Assembly (NCBI GenBank): GCA_030280995.1
Contig: JASXTE010000007.1
Span: 17,228,501 to 17,292,500 of the forward strand
Source: Hemileia vastatrix
Lineage: Eukaryota > Basidiomycota > Pucciniomycetes > Pucciniales > Zaghouaniaceae
Direction of reading: 5' to 3'
DNA length: 64,000 nucleotides
Below are positions 45,315-56,762 of this stretch, piece by piece (the stretch's first letter is position 1; each line of letters begins with the position of its first letter). Under the pieces are notes generated by a model. It had not been told where the DNA came from and ran no database searches. It saw nothing but the letters and a program-made list of their open reading frames with translations. Made by a program: the position numbers and the translations under genes.

Positions 45315-48300
45315 TCATAGTTTATCCTCATTGCGGAGGAAGACTTCGGCACTCCTGGTGCCTCTAGGATAGAACCGTTTCACTTTATTGGCCGCTACCC
45401 TCTTCTTCAATACTACTCTATCCAACTCTTCTAGCACATATGAACCTCCAGAAACTTTCTCCTTAACTTTATACGGTCCATTCCACCTATCTGCAAACAT
45501 CTTTCCCCACTGACTTTCCAAACTCCTATTATACACCAAGACCATATCTCCTGGGTTCAAAGGTTTCCTTAATCGATGTGTAAACCGCTCATCCCAATAT
45601 CTAACTGATTGATTTCGGATCTTCATCATCTGCAAATATGCCTTTTCTAAATATTCTTCTTTATTTTCTAGCTGCATCATTCTTGCACACAATAATTCAT
45701 CAGTAGTTTTGACCGTGTCCCAGTCAACTCCAAGAAATGATTCAGCTTCTAAATCAACCGGTAAAACTGTTTTCTGTCCAAAAACAAGTTCATAAGGTGA
45801 AAATCCGGTCGTCCATTTGGCAGTGATTCGATCAGCAAATCAAACTAAAGGTAAATAGTGCCTCCACTTTTTGGCACTTGTCCCACACATTTTAACTAAA
45901 GCATCCTTAATAACTTGATGCCCTCTTTCAACCATGTCTTCAGCTTCAGGATAATATGGGGTTGCTACCCTAACCTTTGATCCAAATTTCAATACGGCCT
46001 CTTTAAACTCTGTCCCAAATTCAGGACCTCCATCTACCGTCACCAACTTCATCACCCCATACCTATATACCCAATTATTCAACAAAAATTCTGCCACATT
46101 TTTGGAAGTTAAATTAATAAGAGGCGCTGCCTCTACCCAATCAGATAAATCATCTCTGGCCACAATTAAATATTTATACTGTCCCTCTTTTATATGAACG
46201 GCATCTAAACCAACTCTCCCAAAGAGCGTATATTCACCGGTCGCGCGTCCAGGTTCTTTTGGCCTTAAATAACTTTGTCTTTGACATTCTTCGCATGACC
46301 AAACCCACTGTTTAACAGCCATCTTCATGCCAGGCCACCAAAATTGATCAGAAATTCTTCTAAACGTTTCTCCAACGCCTCTATGCCCGAGATCTTCATG
46401 CAGTGATTTCAAAACTAATTCTTGTCCCTTCTGTTGAGTTATAACTACTTGAGGATTTGGATACCTTCTACTCATTGAACGTTGACCAGATAGGTAAAAC
46501 GTAGATGACTTCCTCTTGATAGCCACCCATTCATCGTCTTCACAATCTTCTGGCCTCTCTAAAGTCAAAAAATATTTGACTAACAAAAAATAAAAACCAG
46601 TCTGACCCCAGACTTCATCTTGAAAATCGATTAATATAACATCAATAGGGACTTCTCTATCACCAATATCACCTGCACATGAATGAGCCAATAATCGTTG
46701 ACCCCTAAATAAATCTTTAATCGAGCTATGTTGACGTTTTTCTTCTGAACCTTTGGATCCTTCGTAAACCGTATTCAAAAATACCTCTTTCTCTTTATCC
46801 ACCTTTTTATTTAAATTCTCTAATTCTCCAACATATACACCCTTCCTTAATTTACTACTATCCCACACTGCCAATCCATCTTCCTCTACATACACCACAT
46901 CTTCTTCTACCTCCTTTCTACCGAATTTATCTACACCTTTTCCAACACCTTTATTAACATAAAAACTATTTTCCAGTTTATCCTCTTGGTGGAGGTCATC
47001 ATCACCATAATCTAAACACAATAGTCCTGCCAGTTTAACCTCATGGGGGAGGTATGGAAAGTCTTCAGCTCCTTTAGTGCTGGCTTTGATAATAGGTATA
47101 TCTTCATTGAACTCTTCTGAGTCTGAATCTTCTTCAGTGGGTGGTCTCCTTGATAAACCATCTGGCATAGTAAAAGTTTTTCCAGGCTTATGAACTAAAT
47201 CAAACGAAAAATGTTGAATAAAAGCTACCCATCTCGTCATGGGTGCGTTCGGTAAACTTGGGGAATTAATCATCTGGATTAATGATTTCGCATCCACTTG
47301 CAACTCAAAATGTTGCCCCCACAAAATATGCTGAAGTTTCTTCAGTATTTTTGCCACACCACATAATTCCAATTTTGGTTGAGAATATCTTGATTTGACC
47401 TCAGTAAATACTACATATTCATACCTAACTGGCCTGATGTAACCAGATTTATCCATCTGAGACAAAACCGCCCCAGCTGTAACCTGACTTGAATAAACTG
47501 GTTAATAACTTCTGCCAGCTTCTTTTCCATAATCCAACTTGTGCAGGACTAAATCCTTCCCTAAAACCTCCTCCAACTTCACAAATGCCTTCTCACACTC
47601 TTCATCCCACTTCCAGTCTGCATCCTTTCTTGTTAACCGTCTCAATGGGGCTGCCAATGAAGAAAAGTCCTTGATAAACATTCTAACATATACCCAAAAG
47701 CCTAAAAACCCTCTAACTTTGGTTGTATTCTTGGGTCTTGGCCAGGACTGAGTTTTGTTAACTTTCTTCTTGGACATAATCCTACCGTCTCTACATACCA
47801 CATGGCCTAATATTTCTAAGGCTGGCACACAACATGAAATTTTTGAACCTGAAATATATAATCCAGCCTCTTCAATTTGAAACAAGATTCTTTCTAATTT
47901 AATTGCAAACTCCCAAATGAATTTGCGTATCCTGGGATTCTCTTCCAACACCTGGTTATCATAGTTGGTTGTTGGTCCCTTAATTCCTCCATTATCTATA
48001 AAGATTCCAGCATATTGTGAATTTTGTCTTGAAGGATCCAAGCCATCTGAGATTGATAAACTGCAACCGAATTTGTTGCTCCTTGAGGTAATCTTGTTAA
48101 CTGTAAACGTCCTAGTGGTGTATCGAATGTAGTGAGAGGCCTTGAGTCCAGATGTAACTCTCTCTCATCATATCCACCCATAAACTCTCCCAAACCATAA
48201 CACACTCTCCCTGCAAACGCTTCAACAAACTCCTCAGCACTAGGCGGTATCCCAGCATCCTTTATTGTAACCCTATTTAATTCCCTAAGATCATGAACAA

Positions 48301-49645
48301 CTCTAAGCTTGCCATTCGGTTTCTTGATACAAAATACCGGACTAGAATAACTTGACGTTGATTGCTCATACAGTCCAGTGTGTATCCGTTCTCTGACAAC
48401 TTCGATATAAGCTTCTTTCAATGCAGCCGGAATAGGAATCGGTTTCTGCTTCCACGGATCATGACATACCACAGGAATTTTGTAAGGCTCCCCATAGGAA
48501 TGCTTCATTACACCCCTCTCCTCTTCTACAAAAGCAATGGACTTCTCTCGTTTGACCATCACATCCAACAACAACTTCTTCACTTCTCCAGACAACCAAC
48601 CATCAGGTCCAAAATTAACAACACCCAGTCTCTCAAAAGTGATTCTTTGTGTCTCAGAAAATTCAGGCGGATTCTTTACCAAGGGACTTTCATAAGGATC
48701 TCTTGATAACCTTGGTCTTCTCAAGGGTGGATTTAATTCAGCAGGTAGCGGTTCATTAATAGGTCAAACTTTATTTTCTACTTTCTTATATTTGGCTGCG
48801 TCCACATCTAAATAAACTTGATGTAAAACATTTACTTTTGTATCTCCATTAAAAATTTCATCAATTGAATCTTCTTCATCGCCAGAATCGGAATAAGAAA
48901 AATTAGAAAAATATTTTATTTCATTTTTAAATTTTACCCTTTTCTCCTTTCCCTCGTCTAATTTATAAACAGATTTTCCAACACCTTTGCTTCCCTTACC
49001 CAACAGTAAATCACCCGTAAAGAAAGTTGGAAGTTTAACCTCTTGCTGGAGGACCGGAATTTAATTTTCACAAAAATTATTTTTTTGTGTTTTATTTATA
49101 CTGAGATTTTTTATTGGATTTGGATGTGATTTTTGCAGTTTACCCTCTTTCTGGAGGTCAAAAATAGAAGGAGATACTTGCAGTTTAACCTCTTGCTGGA
49201 GGTCCGGAATAACATTTTCACATAAATTATTTTTTTGTGTTTTAATTATACTGAGATTTTTAATCAGATTTTGATAAGATTTTTGCAGTTTACCCTCTTG
49301 CTGGAGGTCGGGAATAACATTTTCACATAAATTATTTTTTTGTGTTTTAATTACACTGAGATTTTTAATCGGATTTTGATAAGATTTTTGCAGTTTACCC
49401 TCTTTCTGGAGATCCAAAATAGAAGGAGATACTTGCAGTTTAACCTCTTGCTGGAGGTCATAAAACATACCCTTCCAATTTTTATCCAACATAATTTGGC
49501 CCATTTTGCCTTTTTCACCATTTTTAAATTTAATAGAAAAACAGGGTAAATCCAATAAACATATAGAAAAGTCCATAACGTATTTGCACTCCAAAGTAAT
49601 ATTAACAGAAAATAATTGAGAATCCACTTGAATTATCTCCAAGTG
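45315..49645 (-). pseudogene. Family D pol: reverse transcriptase, RNase H, integrase (broken)
   Basis: The N-terminal region (49642-49061) has about four repeats containing DLQQEVKLQ / DLQKEGKLQ. RT follows (48724-47996, LPQGATNSVAVYQ), then FIDNGG, where the second catalytic Asp is Asn, after a frameshift near 48020. RNase H and the long frame 47465-45840 contain the integrase: LHEDLGHRG...CEEC, then GLDAVHI, TVDGGPEF and PEAEDMVERGHQ. The C-terminal domain ends FLRNEDKL at 45315. Stops are seen near 48766, at 47466 (TAA) and 45838-45840 (TGA). It is the best guide to the family A pol because most of its lesions are at different places. Confidence 0.85.
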
Positions 49646-49719
49646 AGCTGACCTATTTCAATCCGGGATCTCATCCTGAGGAGAGATTACAACATTAGAG
49701 TGATCAGCCCCTGCTACCC

Positions 49720-51356
49720 CTAAAAATGAGGGCATTCATCCCTTTCCAACAAACATAATTCACCAGAAGCCCTCCGTTTTATACGCCTCTTCTTGGTGCA
49801 AACACAACACTGGCACAGAGTAGTAATCCCTGGCTGTGTTTCCCAACCTTCATCTCCAGGAGGCGCTAACCGCATATGTAACCTCCGCATATCTTCACCA
49901 GTGATTTCCAAACTAATCCCCATGCCAGCTTGATATCCTATCCTGGCCTCAAAATTCATCAAATCAGGACCACCAAGAACAGTTTTGACTGCTCCTCTGG
50001 CCACATAAAAGTGAACCTTACCAACAGATCCACCAATGCCTAACCTGACATGCTCAGTTGTACCCATCAGCTCTGTTGCATGCCCTCCAATGCCTCTGAG
50101 GTTTCCCCCAGTTCCACTTTTAATTGGCAAGCCTATACTCGTTGCTTGCTCCAATGAAATTAAATTAATTTGAGACCACAAATCGACCAAGGCCTTTACT
50201 TCTTTACCATTAAGAGTTACCACCAGGTAACCCAGGGGAGCTGAAAAATGCGTATCTACATCTTCCCCAAACTTTTCAACATTTTCAAAAATATATTCCA
50301 CCTCTCCAGTGGAAACCTGACGGCTTGTCAAATGCTTCTTTTGCTTTTCAGCAAGCGCCGGACTAATTGTAAACAACTCCCCCAAAGATAAGGGAATCTG
50401 AAGTTGATTCACCCTATTCAAAACTACGTCCATCGCATTAGATTTACCAGAAACTACTGGCCGCTCATACTGGACCTTTGATTTAACAACCTTGGCCCTG
50501 GGTACCTCTTGAGGTCCAACTGAGCCATATTCACTTTCTATAACCCTAACTCCGTCACCAGCTTCTTGCACTAATCCTGATCCATTGCTAGTTCTTCTTA
50601 CACCCTCCATTGGGATGGGACCACTAAAACTTGGTCTGGGTAGAGACGCCAACGGTACGTCCTCCTCAGAATCCGAATCATCCTCTGGCATAGCCCCACC
50701 ATTTAAATCAAACTTGCTATAACTAGGGGGCCCCATATCAGCAATCCCCTTCTGCATTTTATATAACTCGTCCTTAGAGTAAGGTTTCAATTTGTTGGTG
50801 GCAGTTTGAGAACTAGAATTTTTGTCCTTAGAGTAAGGGTTCACTTTGTTATTGGCCTTGCCAGGATTAGCCCTCAGTTGGCTTTGAATGCTACTCTTCA
50901 CCTTAGTAGCAGCTGCTCTTCTAGCAGCATTAACATCGTATTTGCCAGCCATACAGCTACCTTCCACCTGGGCAACCGTCACCAGCTCTAAACCACCAAA
51001 AGAAGTAGAAAATTTGGCTTTACTGACCTCTTTCTCTTTACCTTTGTCAGCTTTTCCACCATTACCATTACCATTCTTGCCACCCTTGACATTAACATCT
51101 TCATCATTTATCTCTTCAAATCTGGCTCTCCTTTCAGCCGTTAAATTTCTTCTGACAAAATCAGAAGGAGACTGTCCATCACTGGGCTTGATGAACGAAC
51201 CATTAGGAAATTTATAAACTTTAACATCAAAAAGAACTCGTCCAGCATCCATATCCTTATCAAGAGCAAAACAAACTGTTGCTCTGTGCCCTCTCCTATT
51301 ACAATAGGAGCACACCTTTGGCTCATCATAGCCACCTCTATAACTACTTCCACCAT
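49720..51356 (-). pseudogene. Family D gag-protease lacking the capsid half
   Basis: The frame is open from just inside the primer binding site to 49720. It begins with a Gly-rich stretch and the intact zinc knuckle CSYCNRRGHRATVC (near 51300), then a Lys/Pro/Ser linker colinear with family A and LGYLVVTLNGKEVKAL followed by DLWSQINLIS, in which the protease DSG has become DLW. The roughly 290 residues that precede the knuckle in family A, and any start codon or leader, are missing: the primer binding site is followed almost at once by nucleocapsid sequence. This copy could not make a capsid. The frame reads past the point where family A has its second stop. Confidence 0.8.
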
Positions 51357-51373
51357 CCCCACGTTGGGCGCCA
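51357..51373 (-). other. Primer binding site, family D
   Basis: TGGCGCCCAACGTGGGG on the minus strand, 4 bp inside the 5' LTR. It is one base different from the family A site. The same deduced primer tRNA serves both. Confidence 0.75.
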
Positions 51374-51377
51374 ACTA

Positions 51378-52503
51378 TGGTAAGGTAAACTCTTACAGTC
51401 GCCTTGCTGTAAGCAGAATTTGGAGGAGATATGTGGATTTAGCTGAAAACCCCGTCCTTCAAATAAAAATAACAAAATGGGAATTCTAAATCACTAAGCT
51501 AACCAGTCTACTTGGTTCTGATTGATAAAAATAATGAAACTCTAAAATATTTAACGCTTATTGAGATTTAAATAAAAGTGGCTGTTGAGAAAGAAATACT
51601 GATAACAACAATTAAGGTGTACCAGTGAAAGATCTGAAAAGATTGACTTTTATGTTTTTATAATAATTTGAATTTTTATGAGACAGCAATAATCAAGTCC
51701 CAGTGATGAAGACCTTTCTAAAGATACCCTGTATGAAGTGTGATTAAAATTGTCGAGTAGTATTTCTAAAATGATATATATAAAATATAAAGTTATAAGG
51801 GTATTAAAAATTTATTTAATTTTTTGAGTAATAAAAATGAGACTGTGGTGGTTAAAGATTAAGCTGTATGATTCTGATGATTGTAAGATGATTCTCAATT
51901 TCGAGTCCGAAAGGCTCTTAAGTATACCTAGTCACATGCCTAAGTTTTCCCCTCCAGAGCTCACCCAGATTCAATCCGGAGCCTCCGGAGTCTGTACGGA
52001 GTCCAAGCGGAGTCCAAACAAAGTCCGTCCGGACCTCCGGACTCAATTAGAACCTTTAAAACTATAATAAAAAATCTAGAAAAATTAAACATGATAAAGC
52101 CACTTCCCCTTTACATTCCCGACCAATTTTCGTAGCCTGCGCAGCATTAATCACCCCGTGAAAATTCATCAAGGTTAAGTATTTTCTAAAAACGTAAATA
52201 TTTCTATAAAACTTTAAAATTCATTTAAAAATATAAGAAAAATAGTAAAAATTCTGGGAAAATTTCCCAAGGTTCTTGAGTGACTCGACTTGATACTTAT
52301 AAGCTTTTCAGACTGTAAAAATAAGTTTTCTCCATAAAATAAATTGTTTTCGTGTAGGCATTCGCTTTTGACCAAATTCTTCATATTTAAAACTCAAATA
52401 AATTAAATAAAACCCTTTTATAAAAAATAATAGCACCAATCTTGCACACCGTAATAACTCCATTTACGTATTTAGGTGCCATACTAAACTTTAGGCTACC
52501 ACA
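51378..52503 (-). repeat. Family D 5' LTR
   Basis: It matches 41512-42626 with scattered substitutions and one small insertion in the TCCGGAG-repeat region (near 52000-52035). Confidence 0.85.
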
Positions 52504-53131
52504 CCATTAGATAGGGCTAATTTAGCTATATATTTCATGTCTTAATGTAGTTATAGCGTAATTTTGTGTTTTAAGGGTTTTAGTAGTTGTAGTTAATTTT
52601 TCTAAGTAGATTAGATGTTTTTATTGGTTTTCTGGCTTCAGGGAGGCCAGGCTGCTTCAGGCGGAACCTCCGATTTCAGGCGGCCCGCCTGCCTCTGTTT
52701 TAGAAGGTTGGGGAGCGCTTCTGGAGGTTTTTTATTCAATTTGGCTGATACAGGTGCCAAATTTGTTGCTGTGCATGGATCTTAGAGGGGTGGTTTGTGC
52801 ACTGGCTGTATGATGCGTGTGTGGAAGATTTTTAGGGGGAATCTTATCTATTTACTCATCACCTCTCTGTTCCTCACTGTCTCATTGGCTGGTTTTTTGT
52901 TGAAATATATTACTGTTCATTTCAACTCTTTCTGGAAGTCTGTCTTGGACTATTATCTTGACTTTTAAAGAGGTCAAGAGTGTTTAATTAGAGGGTCTAG
53001 CAAACAGATCTCCAATTTTTTGCAACAGGCAAATCTCACTTGTTTTTCTAAAGGGACAGGGGTTATTCTTTCTGGTTTTTCTCCAAATCCCTTGGTCAAG
53101 GCCTATAGCTAGTACTATAGGATTGTCAACA
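52504..53131 (+). mobile_element. Solo family A LTR, second half
   Basis: It resumes at CCATTAGATAGGGCTAA and runs to GTCAACA, followed by ACGA (53132-53135), which matches the four bases before 41196. It retains CGG-AACCT-CCG near 52662. The absence of interior sequence makes it a solo LTR formed before the family D insertion. Confidence 0.8.
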
Positions 53132-53905
53132 ACGAGAGAGGTGGAAATTTAATATACATAGTAGAGCATGTAGATGACAATACTGGGTGATAGAAGGTGT
53201 TGAAACTAATACTCAGAAACAATAGGAAACTAATAAGATAGTAATACCTGTCAAGGATTATTCATTAACTACTGATAAGAGACTAAATACAGATACTACT
53301 GATAGGAAATTCATGGAGACTAGTGATAGGATACTTATATGAGAATAAATGTTAAGGTACTGAGGCATATTGGAAAGTTTAAAATAGCAATAGATAAGCT
53401 TATTAGATCTTGACAGTTTCAAGTTTACAGCGGAAAATTGAAAAATGGTGTGTTTGATTCAAGAGTAACACCCACCAAGAGTAGATCATACCAGCTGATC
53501 AGAGGAATATTGATGTGTAAAACCCTCCAATCCTCTGGAGTACTTTATTGTCACACTTACTTTGATTGAAAATTTTGGCTCTTGAAAGAGTAAATCTTAT
53601 TTTTTTAAATAAGGGGTTGTGACCTGATTTTTTTCATTTCTTACCCTAATCTGTAAAAAAAAAATCCTAGCCAAGTAGCTCATTTAAATCCTTTTGAAAT
53701 ACTCCAATTTTATTTCAAGAAATGTAAACATGTCTCTTCATACCTTCAATCTAAAAAATAAACAAACTCTAAGTATCTTAGTGCATTAAATCTGTTGGCA
53801 TTCATTTTTGGAGCCACAATAGGTGAGATTACACAAAATACAATTTCTCAGAAAAATAAAGCCACTCTGTCTCTGTTGACTGTGACTCAATTATCAATAG
53901 ATATG
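53132..53905. other. Region without a recognised gene, right flank of the solo LTR
   Basis: ACTRATAGGA-type purine-rich repeats at 53200-53340 echo the left flank at 41030-41110. Nothing else is supported. Confidence 0.4.
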
Positions 53906-54186
53906 TGTGATTCTTATAATTCTTAGGTGTTTTTAAGCTTCAAAGGGAAGTAGAACTTAGTTTTATTCCACAAATTGGGAACAGTGTTTATAGGCGTGGA
54001 AGATACAAGAGGGAGGATAAATCAAAGCCATATTTAGGAATTAGTTAAGTGCATTTAGAGAAATCTTGCTAATTACAACTTTCATGTTTTTAAAAGTACA
54101 ACTGAGAAAGGCAATCAGATTATTAGTTAGAAGTAAAGCTAAGGAAATAGTTAGCAAAAAAAGCAGTTGGTCACAATGGAATGACA
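53906..54186 (-). repeat. Family E 3' LTR
   Basis: Paired with 58705-58992. A third related copy lies at 59083. Boundaries come from the shared TGTGATTC and GAATGACA ends. Confidence 0.8.
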
Positions 54187-54197
54187 TCATTCCCTCA

Positions 54198-54476
54198 TTA
54201 ATCTGTAGCACCACTTTGAAAAGGGTGCCATTCCATATTTTTGGCTGTGAAATTGATTTTTATTTCAAGAAGATTCTCATCAACTTCACAGATCAATTTA
54301 TAGGCAGCAGCTAAAATTACTGCAAGGCCATGATAGAGTTTGGTAACATGAAATATATCCCAATGTTGTTCATTTTGAAATAAATACCTAAGCCACATAC
54401 TAAGATTATAATTAAAGGTGATTCTAAAATTTCTGTCTAGTTTTCTTTTGGGAGCTCTACAAATCTGTCCTTCCAT
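54198..54476 (-). other. Open frame of unknown nature after family E integrase
   Basis: 92 codons without stop (starts MEGQICRAPKRKLDRNF) between integrase and the 3' LTR. It could be the pol C-terminus in a shifted frame or an extra element gene. No domain was recognised. Confidence 0.3.
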
Positions 54477-54699
54477 TTAAAAAATTACCATTGGAAGTAT
54501 AGTAGCATCATGATACCTGGGGTTGGGAAATCTGAACTCTTTTGTTTCTTTCTGCAGATGTTCTGTTGTATTCTCTGTAGCCTGTATTGGATCTTGTCTG
54601 TATTTCCTGGTATCGGATTCAACTACTGGAAAAATAGAGCTTATCTGAGCCTCCTAAGAAAAGTTTTAATTGGGAGCCATTAGTGTTAGATCTTAAGAC

Positions 54700-56740
54700 A
54701 TCCCCCAGGATGTCATAAGCTGATACACACCATTTGGGAGACATTCCTTGATAAGAAATGGGCTGTCCCATTTTGGGTGTAGTTTTGAAGGTCACTTGTA
54801 ATCCTCTTTCAAAATAATTGTTGTCTGTTCTTGCATAGTGTTCTTCAGATTTTTTATTAAGTTTGTCACTTCTCTGTTGTCTTTTTGAGTGTAGATAACA
54901 GAGAATTGAAGAACTTGTGGAGGAAATAAATCTCTTCTTGATTATTTTCAGTTTAATCTGGTTTCTGAGGGAGAATTTCTGTAAGAAAATAAGGCCTTAT
55001 CTAAAATTTATCCCAATTGTTTTGGTCTTGAGGTGACACAAATTTCCTAATGGTGTTTTCAAGAGTACCATGGAATCTTTCTATGAGGCCATTTGATTGT
55101 GGATGATGTGGGGTGGTTTTGATGTGTTTTATCTTGGTGTTTTTTAAGAAAATTTCAAACTGATAAGAATCAAATTCAGATCCATCATTGGTAAGAATCT
55201 CTACCAGAAGCCCATGATTTAGGGTAATTTGACTTACCATGTTAATGGCTGATTGGGTAGAAGCTTGTTTTAGAGGTTTAGCATCATCCCATTCTGTTCT
55301 GTAATTGATTTCAGTGATAATGAAGCAGTTTTCCTGTTGAGTTTTGGTAAGGGTCCAATAAAATCTAATGATCATCGTAAAAATGGTCCTCTTTGGGTAA
55401 TAGGAAGAATTGGTAGCTGTAATTGAGATTATCCTTCCTTATTGAACTGAAATTTGGGGCAGTTATTGATAACATGATTAGTAATTTTGGTCATTTGGGG
55501 AAATATGTACCTTTCTTCTATTTTACTAACCACATCTTAATAATTCCTATGTCCTAGTTTGCAGTGCATTTCATATGATACGGCTTCTGCTTCTTTTTCA
55601 TTAATTACGAATTTAACTATTTTATTCTGATTGTCAAAATTTGGGTAATTGTACAATTGATTATCATTGATGAAAAAACTCTTTAGGTGATTGGGAGGCA
55701 GTTGAGTTGTAGTCAAGATTCAACGGATTCTTATAAGTTGATCCCAGGGGTTCTTAGGTTCTATATTAAATAGTAGTTGGGCTATTTCAGGGTTTTTTTT
55801 TCTGTTGGAGAATTTGGTTTTCTGGATAATGCATCTGCTGCCATTTGTTTTGTACTGGTCCTGTAAATTATTTGAGTATCAAAGAGTTCAATTTCATTAA
55901 TAGAAGGAGTCAGCCTTTGGGTTACTTCTTTCTGATTTTTGAAATACCTTAACAACTGATGGTCAGTCCTTATTATAATTGGTGAGCCTTCTATGAAATA
56001 AAAATAATTTAATATGATGTAGATGAGTTTTTATTTCTTTTGAAAAGATTATAATTTTTTCCATATAAACCAGAGCACAATTGTCAATTGCTTCTTTTAG
56101 GACTTTGTTCATTTTTGACTGGAAAGTTGATGGGGCGTTGCATAAACCAAAAGGCATTACCTTCCATTGATAATTGCCTGATTGAAAAGTGAAGGCAGTT
56201 TTTGGTTTTGATTCTTTACTCATTGGAATCTACTAGAACCCAGATTTTAAATCAAGAGTTGTGAAGAATGTAGCATTTTTTGGATATAAATAAGTTTCAT
56301 CAATACAAGGGAGGGGGTAAGCATTTTTTCTTGTTACAGAATTTAGGGTTCTGTAACTAAGACATACCCTAGTCGATCCATCAGGTTTTTTAAATAGTAT
56401 TAGGGGAGATGACCAGGGTGAATCAGATTTTTCTATTATTCCCTTCTTGAGACTTTTGTTGATGAAATCTTCTATCCATTTTTTTTCTAGCGGATTGTGA
56501 GGGAAACCACGTGTTTTGATTGGTAATACATCACCAGTGTCTATTAAATGGAAGTATTTATTTGAGGGGTTAACAGAAATTTCATTTCAAAAGCAAGTTG
56601 GAGCTATTTTTTTGCTAGGTCCAACACTTCTTTGATAGTTTTTTTAGTTATGTTGAATGTATTTTTATTATTCAATTGTCTTATTGGAAAAAATTTCCCT
56701 GATTTTCTAAGATCTTCCTTTATAGTCACAAATGTTCTTG
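54700..56740 (-). pseudogene. Family E pol: reverse transcriptase and integrase fragments
   Basis: Minus-strand RT order is clear: KPDGSTRVCLSYRTLNS (about 56380), PLPCIDE and TTLDLKSGF (56330-56240), WKVMPFGLCNAPSTFQ (about 56150), and YMEKIIIFS (about 56060), where YVDD would be expected. RNase H is fragmentary (55990-55750). Integrase follows with LTNDGSEFDSYQ and HPQSNGLIERFHGTL (55190-55060), supplying the second and third catalytic acidic residues. Multiple stops and the lost DD pair make it inactive. Confidence 0.75.
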
Positions 56741-56762
56741 TTGGATGCATTATTGCATGGAA

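Larger units (their letters stand above)
41512..52503 (-). mobile_element. Family D Ty3-like LTR retrotransposon
   Basis: Paired LTRs at 41512-42626 and 51378-52503 are nearly identical, implying a fairly recent insertion. CCATTA flanks both ends (41506-41511 and 52504-52509). Canonical pieces in element order: 5' LTR, primer binding site, partial gag-protease, pol, motif-rich 3' region, polypurine tract, 3' LTR. Its polypurine tract context matches family A almost base for base, and the proteins align throughout, so A and D are sister families with different LTR bodies. It has no ZnC genes. Confidence 0.88.

Noticed and set aside
53146..53193. Short copia-like IYIVEHVDDNTG on the plus strand
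   Set aside because: Only about 15 residues with no neighbouring RT motifs; likely chance or an undefinable relic.
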